Source: an uncultured Acidimicrobiales bacterium (lineage in GTDB: Bacteria; Actinomycetota; Acidimicrobiia; Acidimicrobiales; SZUA-35). Taken from it: a stretch of 64,000 bases of DNA. How positions within the stretch are numbered: position 1 is the stretch's first letter; each line of letters begins with the position of its first letter. Location of the stretch: the NCBI GenBank assembly GCA_938021675.1, contig CALIFY010000025.1, positions 154,156-218,155 of the forward strand, given 5' to 3'. Positions 44,430-53,655 of this stretch are shown in pieces. A program made the translations under genes and the position numbers. Below the pieces are notes generated by a model that saw nothing but the letters and a program-made list of their open reading frames with translations, had not been told where the DNA came from and did no database searches.

Positions 44430-45146
44430 ATGTCGACACCACACCTCGATGCGAAACCTGGCGACTACGCCGCCACCGTGCTCATGCCCGGCGACCCGCT
44501 CCGGGCCAGATTCATCGCCGAGCGATATCTGGACGACGTCGTCCTGGTCACCGAAGTCCGCAACATGCTCGGATTCACCGGCACCTTCCGCGGCACTCGC
44601 CTCTCGGTCCAGGGTTCAGGTATGGGTGTGCCGTCGATGCAGATTTACGCCACCGAGTTAATCGATCAGTTCGATGTGGAGCGAATCGTTCGCGTTGGCT
44701 CGTGCGGCGCCATCCGAGACGACATCGACCTCGGCGACATCGTGGTAGCCCTGGCCGCCGGGACCGACTCTTCGGTCAACCGGCGCCGACTGGGTGAGCG
44801 AGACTTCCCTGCGGTCGCCGACTACGAACTTCTCAAAGCCGTAGTCGACGAGGCGGAGCGCAAGAACCTGGCTACCAGGGTCGGGTCGGTGTTCACATCC
44901 GACTTCTTCTACGAGCCGGCCGGGTCGACAACGTTCGATCTGCTGGAACGGTATGGCTTCTTGGCGGTGGAGATGGAAGCGGCGGGCCTGTACGGGGTCG
45001 CCGCAGAATACGGAGCGGCTGCGCTAACGGTCGCCACGGTCAGCGACCAAATCAAGCGAGACGAAAAGATGACCGCCGAACAACGACAAACCTCGTTCGA
45101 CGACATGATCGGCTTGGTTCTCGACGCCTTGGTCGATTCCGCCTAA
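44430..45146 (+). CDS. deoD: Purine-nucleoside phosphorylase, DeoD type
   Basis: 238 residues, typical of the hexameric phosphorylase of purine salvage that releases the base and ribose 1-phosphate. MPGDPLRARFIAERYLDD phosphate loop; GMGVPSMQIYATELI; RVGSCGAI; EMEAAGLYGVAAEYG substrate loop; SDQI with the catalytic Asp. ATG 44430 gives MSTPHLDAKPGDYAATVL, the family start. Divergent from the Cys-rich gene; the hairpin at 45212-45244 may end its transcript. Confidence 0.95.
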   Translation: MSTPHLDAKPGDYAATVLMPGDPLRARFIAERYLDDVVLVTEVRNMLGFTGTFRGTRLSVQGSGMGVPSMQIYATELIDQFDVERIVRVGSCGAIRDDIDLGDIVVALAAGTDSSVNRRRLGERDFPAVADYELLKAVVDEAERKNLATRVGSVFTSDFFYEPAGSTTFDLLERYGFLAVEMEAAGLYGVAAEYGAAALTVATVSDQIKRDEKMTAEQRQTSFDDMIGLVLDALVDSA

Positions 45147-45211
45147 CCCCACGCCAGCCCATCCCAGCGAATCGGGCCCGAAGCCCCTGACCGACCGTGA
45201 CAAACGAGGCT

Positions 45212-45244
45212 GGCCGACGGGGTCTCTCCCAACCCCCGCCGGCC
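45212..45244. terminator. Candidate hairpin between deoD and the vWA gene
   Basis: GGCCG-A-CGGGG (45212-45222) and CCCCG-C-CGGCC (45234-45244) pair with one A-C mismatch across an 11-base loop, 66 bases after the deoD stop. No T-run follows, so termination would have to be Rho-dependent or inefficient. Confidence 0.35.
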
Positions 45245-45313
45245 GATCTGGATGCAGCGTTACCTGACGACCACACCTGATAGCCGCACCGGATAGTGAC
45301 ACACCAGGATGGC

Positions 45314-47059
45314 CTAGCCCAGCCGTTCTGTCTGCCGGATGAGATCGGCTAGGTCTTGTATCGGACCGGATCCCGACGACAACGACTCGGCCTCCTCGGC
45401 AACATTGGCCAACGACACCGACCCTACGTGGGGGCTTTGCCGGAGCAGTTCGGCAAATGCGCCAACAGTGACGGCAAGCCGGAAGTCCTCCGCGGTATCG
45501 GCCCAACGGTCGTCGACGAGCGATGAGGTCAAGGCCAACCTGGTCTCTCGGACCGAACGCTCCTCGGGGTCCTCCCACCGGAGCTGCGCCGTCCCGAGCT
45601 GATCGTCACCATCGATACCCGACCGCAACTGCAGCTCGTAGAGCGCCGTGACCTGATGGCCTGCGCCGAGCTCACCGGCATCTACCGCATCGTTTCTGAA
45701 ATCGTCGTCGAGCACCGCTCGATTCTCGAAGCCGATCAATCGGTACGCACTTACCGTGTCAGGGTCGAACTCAACCTGGATCTTGCCGTCTATGGCGACG
45801 GTTAGGAGGGTCGAGACCAGATCATCGCTGAACAGTCGCTCCGCCTCACGCTCGTCGTTGACGTATGCGTAGAACCCATCGCCCTGGTCGGCCAACTGCT
45901 CCATGACCACGTCGTTGAAGTTGCCCATCCCAACACCGACCGTGACCAATTGGATACCCCGATCGGCGTCACCCCGGATCTGAGCGGCCAGCCCATCGGC
46001 GTCGGTCAGCCCGACGTTGGCAACACCGTCGGAGGCCAACACCACCCGGTTGATTCCACCGGAACGGAACGACTCTGCAGCTAGGTCGTATCCTCGGGCG
46101 AGGCCTGCCTCGAGGTTGGTTGACCCATCGGTACGCAAGTCCTCGATGGCACCGAGGATGATGTCCCGCTCGGCAGCCGGAGTCGGCGGCAAGATCACCA
46201 CCGCGTCATCGCTGTAGGTCACGATGGCTACGGTGTCATCTCGGTCGAGCTCGTTGGTAAGCCGTGACAACGACGTCTTGACCAAGCCGAGACGATTTGC
46301 ACGGTCCATCGAACCAGAGGTGTCAACGACGAAGGTCAGTGCGGCGTCGGGGCGCTCATCATTTGCGACCTCTTCGGCCTGAACCCCTATCCGGACTATC
46401 ACGTTGTCATCGTCAAACGGAGACGGACCACCATCGGCCTGGATATTCAAACCTTCCGATGGTGCGTCGTAGTCGTAGTCGAAGCTGTTCACAAACTCCT
46501 CGACCCTCACCGAGTCTGGTGGCGGAATGGAGCCAGACCCAAGCCACTGCTGGGCGATCGAATAGCTCGCCGTATCGACATCGAGCGCAAATGTCGAGAG
46601 CGGATCTTGGTCAGTCGAGACGAATCCTCGGATCCCGTAGTCCTCAAAGGTGTTGTTGTCAGTGGCCGAATCATCGGCGATGACCTGCTCGTCTTCGAAT
46701 AACCCACCGTCGGGGGCGGGTTCGACGCCGTCGGCTTTCACCGCCCGAGACGAGGTTGCGCCCTCGGCCACCTGCGGCGGAGCGCCAGCGTCATCATCGG
46801 CCATGGCATCGGCTTCCATCGCCTCACCGGCCGACTCTTCGGCGCTTTCCTCTTCGAAGTCCTGAGCCGAGTCATCGGCGGCGCTCAAATCGGATTCGGC
46901 ATCACCTTGGTTCGTCGATGGCTCGGCGGCGTCGGTGGTCTCAGCGGCCGATTCTTGGGTGCTCGCAGCGTCGCTATCGTCCGCGCCACCGCACGCTGCG
47001 GCAAGGAAAACGATGGCGAGTACTGCCACTAGGAACTTGTTCGTGGATGTGCTCGTCAT
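45314..47059 (-). CDS. vWA-domain lipoprotein, YfbK type
   Basis: 581 residues. Signal peptide with lipobox LAAAC, then an acidic low-complexity stretch. An N-terminal vWF-associated domain (TFALDVDTASYSIAQQWLGSGSIPPPDSVRVEEFVNSF), a von Willebrand A domain with MIDAS DTSGSM (also TNLEAGLARGYDL and SDGVANVGLTDADG), and a C-terminal DUF3520-type domain (IQVEFDPDTVSAYRLIGFENR) match the E. coli YfbK family in order. Metal-dependent protein binding at the outer membrane-facing surface is expected; partner unknown. Confidence 0.88.
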   Translation of the reverse strand: MTSTSTNKFLVAVLAIVFLAAACGGADDSDAASTQESAAETTDAAEPSTNQGDAESDLSAADDSAQDFEEESAEESAGEAMEADAMADDDAGAPPQVAEGATSSRAVKADGVEPAPDGGLFEDEQVIADDSATDNNTFEDYGIRGFVSTDQDPLSTFALDVDTASYSIAQQWLGSGSIPPPDSVRVEEFVNSFDYDYDAPSEGLNIQADGGPSPFDDDNVIVRIGVQAEEVANDERPDAALTFVVDTSGSMDRANRLGLVKTSLSRLTNELDRDDTVAIVTYSDDAVVILPPTPAAERDIILGAIEDLRTDGSTNLEAGLARGYDLAAESFRSGGINRVVLASDGVANVGLTDADGLAAQIRGDADRGIQLVTVGVGMGNFNDVVMEQLADQGDGFYAYVNDEREAERLFSDDLVSTLLTVAIDGKIQVEFDPDTVSAYRLIGFENRAVLDDDFRNDAVDAGELGAGHQVTALYELQLRSGIDGDDQLGTAQLRWEDPEERSVRETRLALTSSLVDDRWADTAEDFRLAVTVGAFAELLRQSPHVGSVSLANVAEEAESLSSGSGPIQDLADLIRQTERLG

Positions 47060-47216
47060 GGCTTCTTGGGCGTTCCGACCGACGTTTCTGGTTCCCGTCG
47101 TAACAAATTTGTTATCAGCGCCGACCTTATTAACAACGAATACGCGACAGTAGGGGTTCGTGGTGCGTCACTGTTACGGCGCTACACGCCCCAAACCCCC
47201 TGAGAAAGGAACCTTC

Positions 47217-47417
47217 ATGGGACTTATGGACGATGCTAAGGGTATGGCCGACAAGGCCAAGGACGCTGCTGACCAGGCAAAGGACCTGACCACGGAGCAC
47301 GCTGACAAACTCCCCGGTGATCTGGGAGACAAGGCTCAAGGTCTGGCCGACAAGGCCGACGACCTGACCAACAAGATCCCTGGCCAAGGAGCCGAAGAGG
47401 CAGCGGAAGCGGAATAG
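47217..47417 (+). CDS. Small hydrophilic repeat protein, Rv0909-like antitoxin family
   Basis: 66 residues from ATG 47217, with GAAAGGA just upstream. The sequence is Lys/Asp/Ala rich and repeats D-K-A-K-D and A-D-K-A-D heptad-like units (MGLMDDAKGMADKAKDAADQ), with no cysteine or hydrophobic core. It resembles the MT0933/Rv0909-type putative antitoxin family, and also CsbD-like stress proteins. No toxin gene is adjacent. A terminator follows at 47463. Confidence 0.65.
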   Translation: MGLMDDAKGMADKAKDAADQAKDLTTEHADKLPGDLGDKAQGLADKADDLTNKIPGQGAEEAAEAE

Positions 47418-47462
47418 GTATCAGAGGGACAACCGGCCACGGTCGGTAACCCCTGCATGACT

Positions 47463-47500
47463 GGAGCCAGGTCGCCCGCCGCGGCCTGGCTCCGTTTGTT
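47463..47500 (+). terminator. Intrinsic-type terminator after the 66-residue gene
   Basis: GGAGCCAGG (47463-47471) pairs with CCTGGCTCC (47485-47493), with a 13-base loop, and GTTTGTTGT follows. It stands 46 bases after the stop, downstream in the same direction. Confidence 0.7.
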
Positions 47501-47659
47501 GTCCGAGAGAAAACGGCTACCGACACCACAGAAGTGGACAAACTCATCGACCCAGGGGGTGATTGGCTGGCCGAACATCCTTCCTGTCAGCGAGCGGAGG
47601 CCGGCCGCGTACAACCGGAGATCAGATGCCGGGACCTACGGCCTGAGCCTCCTACGGGG

Positions 47660-49063
47660 TCAGCCGACCGAACCCTCCATCTGCAGTTCGATGAGACGGC
47701 TCCACTCGACGGCGTACTCCATCGGCAACGTCCTGGTAACCGGCTCGATGAAGCCGTTGACGACCATGCCGATGGCCTGTTCCTCGGAAAGACCCCGACT
47801 CATCAGGTAAAACAGCTGCTCGTCGGCGACCTTAGATACCGTCGCTTCATGACCGATCTGAGCGTCGAGCGCACCGATCTCCATGTACGGGTAGGTGTCT
47901 GATACCGATTCGTCGTCGAGGATCAACGCGTCGCACTGGACGTGGCTCTTGCAACCGTAGGCGTCATCCTCCACCCGAACGAGACCTCGATAACTCGACC
48001 GGCCGCCGTCTTTAGAGATCGACTTCGACACGATTTTCGATGTCGTCTCCGGGGCGGCGTGAACCATCTTGGCCCCCGTGTCTTGATGCTGACCGGGACC
48101 GGCGTACGCCACCGACAGAACCTCACCGCTGGCCTTCGGCCCCACGAGCCATACCGCCGGATACTTCATCGTCAGGCGCGAACCGATGTTGCCATCGATC
48201 CACTCCATGTGACCTTCGGCCTCGACCATGGCCCGCTTGGTGACGAGGTTGAACACGTTGGATGACCAATTCTGGATGGTCGTGTACGTGACATGAGCGG
48301 ACGGCTTGACCACGATCTCGACCACGGCGGAATGCAAGGAGTCCGAGGTGTACACCGGAGCCGAGCAGCCCTCGATGTAGTGAACCTTCGAGCCTTCGTC
48401 TGCGATGATCAGCGTGCGCTCGAACTGACCCATGTTCTCGGCATTGATTCGGAAGTACGCCTGGAGCGGCATCTCGACCTCGACGCCGGGTGGAACATAA
48501 ATGAACGAGCCGCCGGACCACACCGAGGTGTTCAACGCCGAGAACTTGTTGTCGTTCATCGGAATGACCTTGCCGAAGTACGGCTTCACCAGATCCGGAT
48601 ACTCCCTGAGGGCGGTATCCATATCGCAGAACACGACGCCTTGGCGCTCAAGATCATCTCGATTGCGATGGAATACCACCTCGGACTCGTACTGGGCGGT
48701 CACCCCGGCCAGGTACTTCCGCTCCGCCTCGGGAATGCCGAGCTTCTCGTAGGTGTCCTTGATGGCATCGGGCAGGTCTTCCCAATCGTTGACCTGACCC
48801 TCCGTCGGCTTGATGTAGTAGAAGATGTCGTCGAAGTAGATCTCCGACATGTCGCCGCCCCACTTGGGCATCGGACGCTTCTCGAAGTGCCGATACGACT
48901 TGATGCGCTTGTCGAGCATCCAGTCCGGCTCACCCTTCATCCACGACATCTCGCGGATAATCTCTTCGTTCAAGCCCTTCTTTGGCTTGAAGACATAATC
49001 CTCGGCATCGCTCCAACCAAGCTTGTAGCGATCGAGGTCGAGACTGTCAGGCGTAACCGTCAT
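47660..49063 (-). CDS. sufB: SufB, FeS scaffold subunit
   Basis: 467 residues, usual length. SufB hallmarks are present: [44 protein letters not shown] (Cys of the cluster path), [15 protein letters not shown], and C-terminal [48 protein letters not shown] 49063 has a GAAGGAGAAG ribosome site. Unusually it is not adjacent to sufD: deoD, a vWA gene and a small gene intervene, with sufD about 3.7 kb downstream on the same strand. Confidence 0.95.
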   Translation of the reverse strand: MTVTPDSLDLDRYKLGWSDAEDYVFKPKKGLNEEIIREMSWMKGEPDWMLDKRIKSYRHFEKRPMPKWGGDMSEIYFDDIFYYIKPTEGQVNDWEDLPDAIKDTYEKLGIPEAERKYLAGVTAQYESEVVFHRNRDDLERQGVVFCDMDTALREYPDLVKPYFGKVIPMNDNKFSALNTSVWSGGSFIYVPPGVEVEMPLQAYFRINAENMGQFERTLIIADEGSKVHYIEGCSAPVYTSDSLHSAVVEIVVKPSAHVTYTTIQNWSSNVFNLVTKRAMVEAEGHMEWIDGNIGSRLTMKYPAVWLVGPKASGEVLSVAYAGPGQHQDTGAKMVHAAPETTSKIVSKSISKDGGRSSYRGLVRVEDDAYGCKSHVQCDALILDDESVSDTYPYMEIGALDAQIGHEATVSKVADEQLFYLMSRGLSEEQAIGMVVNGFIEPVTRTLPMEYAVEWSRLIELQMEGSVG

Positions 49064-49303
49064 CGTTGGCTCTCTTCTCCTTCATCCGAGTCCATCCGAG
49101 TCCATCGGAAATCATGGATCGGTGACCAGCGGGCGAATTAACACTACACACATAGTAACAAACCAGACGTATCGATCCAGCCTCGGGGTTCCGGCCAAAC
49201 GTCACCGGACCGATAATCACACCAGATACCGACGCCGATGTCCACAGATGACCTCGCAACACCGGTTATCGAAGCGGACGTTCGGAACCGATCGCCACCA
49301 CGC

Positions 49304-49822
49304 CTAGTCGAGGCGGCGCATCTGGGCCCGGTAACGGGTTGCCTTGGCCACGTAGGCCTCGACGCCCTCCTGAATAACAGCGGGATCTACCTTGTCGGGG
49401 ACAATCTTGGCCGGAACCCCAATGGCCAAGGCTCCGGAAGGAATCTCGGTGCGATTGGTAACGACGGCGTTCGATCCGATCAGCGAACCCGAGCGAGCAA
49501 CAGCCTCGTGAAGTACCACCGCGCCGTTGCCGACCAACACCCCGGACTCGATGGTACATCCCTCGAGATGGGCGAGATGTCCGACCACGCTATCTCGTCC
49601 GACAACCGTCTCGAACTCGGGGCTGGTATGGATGACCGTTCCGTCCTGGACCGAGGTGCGGTCACCGATGCGGATGGCGTTGTTGTCGCCCCGGAGCACC
49701 GCTTGAGGCCAAATCGACGCCTCGGCCCCGATCTCGACCCGGCCGATGATCGTCGCCTGGGGGTGAACGAACGCGGTCGGATGTATTCGCGGCTCGTCAC
49801 CGCCCAAGGCATAGATGGCCAT
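49304..49822 (-). CDS. Gamma-class carbonic anhydrase-like hexapeptide protein
   Basis: 172 residues of the left-handed beta-helix fold, with hexapeptide repeats throughout (IGAEASIWPQAVLRGDN, IRIGDRTSVQDGTVIH). Start ATG 49822 (MAIYALGG). Of the three zinc histidines of the gamma class, the first (DGTVIH) and second (VVGHLAH) are present, but the third, five residues after the second, is Glu (LEGC in place of LHGC). Thus the metal site would be altered, though there is an extra His three residues after the second. Activity is therefore doubtful; a YrdA/PaaY-like role is possible. Confidence 0.8.
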   Translation of the reverse strand: MAIYALGGDEPRIHPTAFVHPQATIIGRVEIGAEASIWPQAVLRGDNNAIRIGDRTSVQDGTVIHTSPEFETVVGRDSVVGHLAHLEGCTIESGVLVGNGAVVLHEAVARSGSLIGSNAVVTNRTEIPSGALAIGVPAKIVPDKVDPAVIQEGVEAYVAKATRYRAQMRRLD

Positions 49823-49920
49823 GGGACAACGGTAGTCGACCGCAGCGTCGAGCCAACCATTACCCAAAGGCCAACGCCCGGACCAGCGAGTTGGCCAACC
49901 ATCTTGCTAACTTCTCCATC

Positions 49921-51072
49921 ATGACTCACCGAAACGTCTACATGACCGATGAGCTTCAGGCGATCTACGACCAAACCGTTGACTTCGTCCGCGCCGAAGT
50001 CATGCCAAAGGGCGATCGGTGGGAAGACGAAGGCAAGGTGCCTCGGGAGATTCTGCGCCAGATGGGCTCGCTCGGCATGCTCGGCCTCCGAGTTCCCGAA
50101 GAACAAGGTGGACTCGGCCTCGGGCCGTTGGCGTCGGCGGCGTTCGCTGAAGCGCTCGGCTCGTCGACCTACGCCGGATTCGACGTGACCGTGTTGGTTC
50201 ACACCGACATGGCGGCCCCCCACCTGTTGAATTCCGGGACTCCGGAGCAGTTGGAACACTGGATGCCGAACGTGCTCAGCGGCGAGACGATCCTGTCGAT
50301 AGCGGTGTCGGAGCCCGATGCCGGATCCGATGTTGCCGGCATGCGCACCAAAGCGGTAAAGGACGGCGACGGTTGGCGAATCAACGGCACGAAGACGTTC
50401 ATTACCAACGCCGTGTACGGCGACATGACGATCTTGGCGGCCAAGACCGATCTCGACAATCGCTACGGGATCTCGATGTTCCTCATACCGGCGGGAACGG
50501 AGGGCTTCACCGTTTCCACCAAGCTCGACAAACACGGCTGGCGCTGTTCAGACACCGCCGAGCTGGCCCTCGACGACGTATGGGTATCAGACGATCAGCT
50601 GCTCGGTACCGTCCATCGCGGGTTCTACGAGACGATGCGGAACTTTCAAAACGAGCGGATGGTGTTGGTCGGGATGGGCGTTGGGGCGGCCCAGGCCGCC
50701 ATCGATCTAACCAACTCCTATACCCAAGATCGTCCGGCGTTCGGAGGAAAGCTGTTCGACCTGGGAGCGATACGCCAACGGATGGCCATGAACCAGGCCA
50801 AAGTCGACGCGGTTCGAGCGTCGATGTACCACGCGGCATGGATCGGCGAGCAAGGTACCGACAACGTCAAAGAGATGTCAGGCGTCAAGGCCTGGGGCTG
50901 CGAGGTCGTCAACCAGGTCATGTACGACTGCGTGCAGTTTCACGGTGGTATTGGTTACATGCGAGAGTCGGCCATCGAGCGAATGGCCCGGGACGCCCGG
51001 ATCCTCCCCATCGGTGGCGGCGCCACCGAAGTCATGCTCGAAGAGGTGGCGAAACGCTCGATCATGGCGTGA
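49921..51072 (+). CDS. Acyl-CoA dehydrogenase
   Basis: 383 residues from ATG 49921 (MTHRNVYMTDELQ). FAD-binding and substrate motifs: VSEPDAGSDVAGMRTKA, INGTKTFITNAVYGD, QDRPAFGGKLFDLGAIRQRMA and the C-terminal QFHGGIGYMRESAIERMARDARILPIGGGATEVM, with the likely catalytic Glu at the end of this stretch (ATEVM). Flavoenzyme of beta-oxidation or amino-acid degradation; substrate not told. TAACTT (49908-49913) lies 7 bases before ATG and no ribosome site is present, so leaderless. A frame extension to 49891 is not preferred. Confidence 0.92.
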   Translation: MTHRNVYMTDELQAIYDQTVDFVRAEVMPKGDRWEDEGKVPREILRQMGSLGMLGLRVPEEQGGLGLGPLASAAFAEALGSSTYAGFDVTVLVHTDMAAPHLLNSGTPEQLEHWMPNVLSGETILSIAVSEPDAGSDVAGMRTKAVKDGDGWRINGTKTFITNAVYGDMTILAAKTDLDNRYGISMFLIPAGTEGFTVSTKLDKHGWRCSDTAELALDDVWVSDDQLLGTVHRGFYETMRNFQNERMVLVGMGVGAAQAAIDLTNSYTQDRPAFGGKLFDLGAIRQRMAMNQAKVDAVRASMYHAAWIGEQGTDNVKEMSGVKAWGCEVVNQVMYDCVQFHGGIGYMRESAIERMARDARILPIGGGATEVMLEEVAKRSIMA

Positions 51073-51075
51073 CCC

Positions 51076-51990
51076 TCATGCGAGGTCGCGTAAATCGAGA
51101 ACCAGTGCGCTGAGCGACAGCGCCACCAATACTCCAATCGTGAGGTAGGCCAGCGGCAAAAGACGAGTCACGTCGAAACGCAGGGCAGGATCTCGGCGGG
51201 CCCATTGGGCTACCCGCTCCGAGACGGCGACCACGGCATGGGAGCCATCCAGCGGCGGTAGCGGGAGCAGGTTGATGGCCCCCACCGCGGTGGCCAGAAT
51301 CCCTAGCCACTGAAGACTCGACCCGAGACCCAGGGTCACCGCCTGCCCGCTCACCCTGGCCTGACCGATAGGAGAGAGAAATCGAACGGGCGCTTCGGTG
51401 GTGCCAGACCCATCGAGCACCGCCTCGGTGTATGCACCGATGCTGACCGCCCAGGTGACCAGGGCGTCCACCGTCGCCGATACGACGAACCACAAGTCGC
51501 CGACAGCCATAGCCCCGGCGGCCAACAGCCCGCTCCCACCGAGGACCCCAGCGACGGTGAACGCCACAAGCGCGGTCGTGAGGTTGACGACGGGACCGGC
51601 CAGGATGGTGGCCAGTCGTCCCCAATGAGATGCCGCCCGGTACGTACCAGACTCCGGAAATCCGTCGGGGACCGTCGATCGCGGCGTCATTCCTTCAAGC
51701 TTGACGTACCCGCCGAGCCATAACGCCTTGAGTCCATAGCGACAATCACCGATACGGACCGCGGCCACCTCGGGACCAAAACCCCAAAAAAACTCGGTGG
51801 GACGCATTCCGGCCCGCCGAGCTACAAAGAAGTGTCCGGCCTCATGGCTAATGATGATAATGCCGAGAAAACCCAGCAAGGCCAGTCCTCCGGGGGCGGC
51901 GACAGCCAAGGCCAAGACCGAGACCGTCGAGATCGCCAACCAGAGCGGTTTGAACTCCACCGCATCACGTCGCTCCACACGGCCATACAA
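51076..51990 (-). CDS. Site-2 protease family zinc metalloprotease
   Basis: 304 residues. HEAGH zinc motif in IISHEAGHFFVARRAG with a helix before it, WGFGPEVAAVRIGDCRYGLKALWLGGYVKLEG in the family's beta region, and the third zinc ligand in NLLPLPPLDGSH (Asp). Membrane protein that cuts substrates within the bilayer (M50 family). There is no PDZ domain, as in short actinobacterial members. Start codon is uncertain: TTG 51990, GTG 51978 or GTG 51960, none with a good ribosome site. Confidence 0.88.
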   Translation of the reverse strand: MYGRVERRDAVEFKPLWLAISTVSVLALAVAAPGGLALLGFLGIIIISHEAGHFFVARRAGMRPTEFFWGFGPEVAAVRIGDCRYGLKALWLGGYVKLEGMTPRSTVPDGFPESGTYRAASHWGRLATILAGPVVNLTTALVAFTVAGVLGGSGLLAAGAMAVGDLWFVVSATVDALVTWAVSIGAYTEAVLDGSGTTEAPVRFLSPIGQARVSGQAVTLGLGSSLQWLGILATAVGAINLLPLPPLDGSHAVVAVSERVAQWARRDPALRFDVTRLLPLAYLTIGVLVALSLSALVLDLRDLA

Positions 51991-52147
51991 CCACAGGCGT
52001 ACGCTCGGCGGTCGAGCGCTCCTACCCGGTGAGTGCTGATGCCGCCGACCTCAGCTGCTAGGTGAGGGCACCCGCTCCGGCCGATGGAAACCGAAGATTC
52101 TCGCCCGGGTACGGTCGACCTGTGGTCTCGTTTGGCCTGGCGAACGT

Positions 52148-52642
52148 CTAGGTCTGATCGAATGTGCCGTACTGTCCCTTGTAGAACACCATGGGCGGAG
52201 CGTCCCGCCGCGACTCCAGGCTCAACACCCGACCGATAATGAGGTTGTGATCGCCGGCCGGTACCACTTGATGGATGCGGCAATCGATGACGGCGTGTAC
52301 GTCTGGCAAGATCGGGGCGCCGCTTCCCGGCGCCGCCTCGGTTTCGACGCCATCGAACTTATCGTCGGCCTTCGATGCCATCAGGCCGCAAAGCTCAAGC
52401 TGGTCCTGACACAACACGTTGACGCAAAAGTACCCCGACGCTTCCATCGGGGGCCAACTCCCCGACCGGGTGCCGAGGAAAAATCCCACGAGCGGCGGGT
52501 CGAGCGAAATCGAAGCGAACGACCCGATTGCCACCCCGATCGGCCGATCGGTACCAGCCGAAGTGACGACCGTTACCCCGGTAGGAAAATGACCGAGGAC
52601 GGTCCGAAAGTCGCCAGCATCGATAGGAGGATCTTCGCTCAC
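52148..52642 (-). CDS. Flavin reductase-like FMN-binding protein
   Basis: 164 residues from GTG 52642, with AAAGGG 6 bases upstream; TTG 52657 would add five residues. Family motifs: FPTGVTVVTSAGTDRPIGVAIGSFASISLDPPLVGFFL, FCVNVLCQDQLELC and DHNLIIGRVLSLE. FMN or FAD reductase of the small two-component type (HpaC/DIM6). Close to no obvious monooxygenase partner; possibly an accessory reductase for redox enzymes in the neighbourhood. Confidence 0.9.
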   Translation of the reverse strand: MSEDPPIDAGDFRTVLGHFPTGVTVVTSAGTDRPIGVAIGSFASISLDPPLVGFFLGTRSGSWPPMEASGYFCVNVLCQDQLELCGLMASKADDKFDGVETEAAPGSGAPILPDVHAVIDCRIHQVVPAGDHNLIIGRVLSLESRRDAPPMVFYKGQYGTFDQT

Positions 52643-52713
52643 TTCGTACCCTTTCAACGCAGGCGTTCAAACGTGCTCACCACCGGTGGCCAAGGCAAGC
52701 GGTCAAGGCCCGT

Positions 52714-53553
52714 TCACCTGGCGCCCGACTGTAGTGCTAGCCCTTCTCTTGCCGCCAGCACATCGAACGCAGTCCCTGCCAATCCGGCCGCCATATCACG
52801 AGCATCATCGATCCAACGATCGTCGTGGGCCGGGTCGTGGTGGTAGAGAACCAACCGACGGGCCCCGGTTCGGCGGGCGACCTCGACCGCATACTCGACC
52901 GTGCAATGCCCCCAGTCAGACTTCACTGCGAATTCGGCCGGACTGTACTGAGCATCGTGAATCAACACGTCGACGTCTCGGCAGGCCTCGATGACCCGAT
53001 CGGAGACGTCGAGCGAACCGTCGGGTGGCTGTTGGTAGTCGCTGATGTACGCCACCGACGCCTCACCACAGTCGATTCGATACCCATTGGTCGGACCCAC
53101 ATGGGTGACCGGAAACACCGTGACGGTGGCCGATTCGAGCTCGAACCGGTCATCGGAGGTTTCGTGGAACCGGAACGTGCCCGGTAAATCGTCCAGCACA
53201 ACGGGAAACACCGGCGGCGAAAATCCAGCCCGAAACTCTTCGGCCAGCGATTGGCTCCCCTGCTCTGGACCGACGATCATCAGCTCGGCTCCGGGCTTGA
53301 GGATCGGCCCGAAGAATGGCAGCCCCTGGATGTGGTCCCAGTGAAGATGGCTTACCAGCGCCGTTCCTCGAAACGGATCGGGAAGGTCGGATCGATCGTC
53401 CAGGTACCGCAGTCCGGTGCCGAGATCACACATGATCGGTAGATCGCCAGGTGCTCGGACCAGTACGCATGACGTATTGCCGCCATAACCCTCGGTCGCT
53501 GACCCACTGCATGGAGTCGAACCCCGCACGCCGTAGAACATGATGTCAAGCAT
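52714..53553 (-). CDS. MBL-fold hydrolase, RNase Z-like shape
   Basis: 279 residues from ATG 53553. Motif order: FYGVRGSTPCSG, GGNTSCVLV, SHLHWDHIQGLPFF (H-x-H-x-D-H), THVGPTNGYRI and a distant His pair in LYHHDPAHDD, plus YISDYQQPPDG. This is the pattern of MBL enzymes related to RNase Z/phosphodiesterase-like hydrolases; the substrate is unknown. It is divergent from the thioredoxin-fusion gene at 53656 with a 102-base gap. Confidence 0.88.
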   Translation of the reverse strand: MLDIMFYGVRGSTPCSGSATEGYGGNTSCVLVRAPGDLPIMCDLGTGLRYLDDRSDLPDPFRGTALVSHLHWDHIQGLPFFGPILKPGAELMIVGPEQGSQSLAEEFRAGFSPPVFPVVLDDLPGTFRFHETSDDRFELESATVTVFPVTHVGPTNGYRIDCGEASVAYISDYQQPPDGSLDVSDRVIEACRDVDVLIHDAQYSPAEFAVKSDWGHCTVEYAVEVARRTGARRLVLYHHDPAHDDRWIDDARDMAAGLAGTAFDVLAAREGLALQSGAR

Positions 53554-53655
53554 GAAGTGCCTCGGGAGGCTACTGCATGAATGGGGGCAAACATAGGGTC
53601 CTGTGAACAAGGTCTCATCTGGCGGTCGTGTCGAGATAGCAATAGCGTTGCTCTG

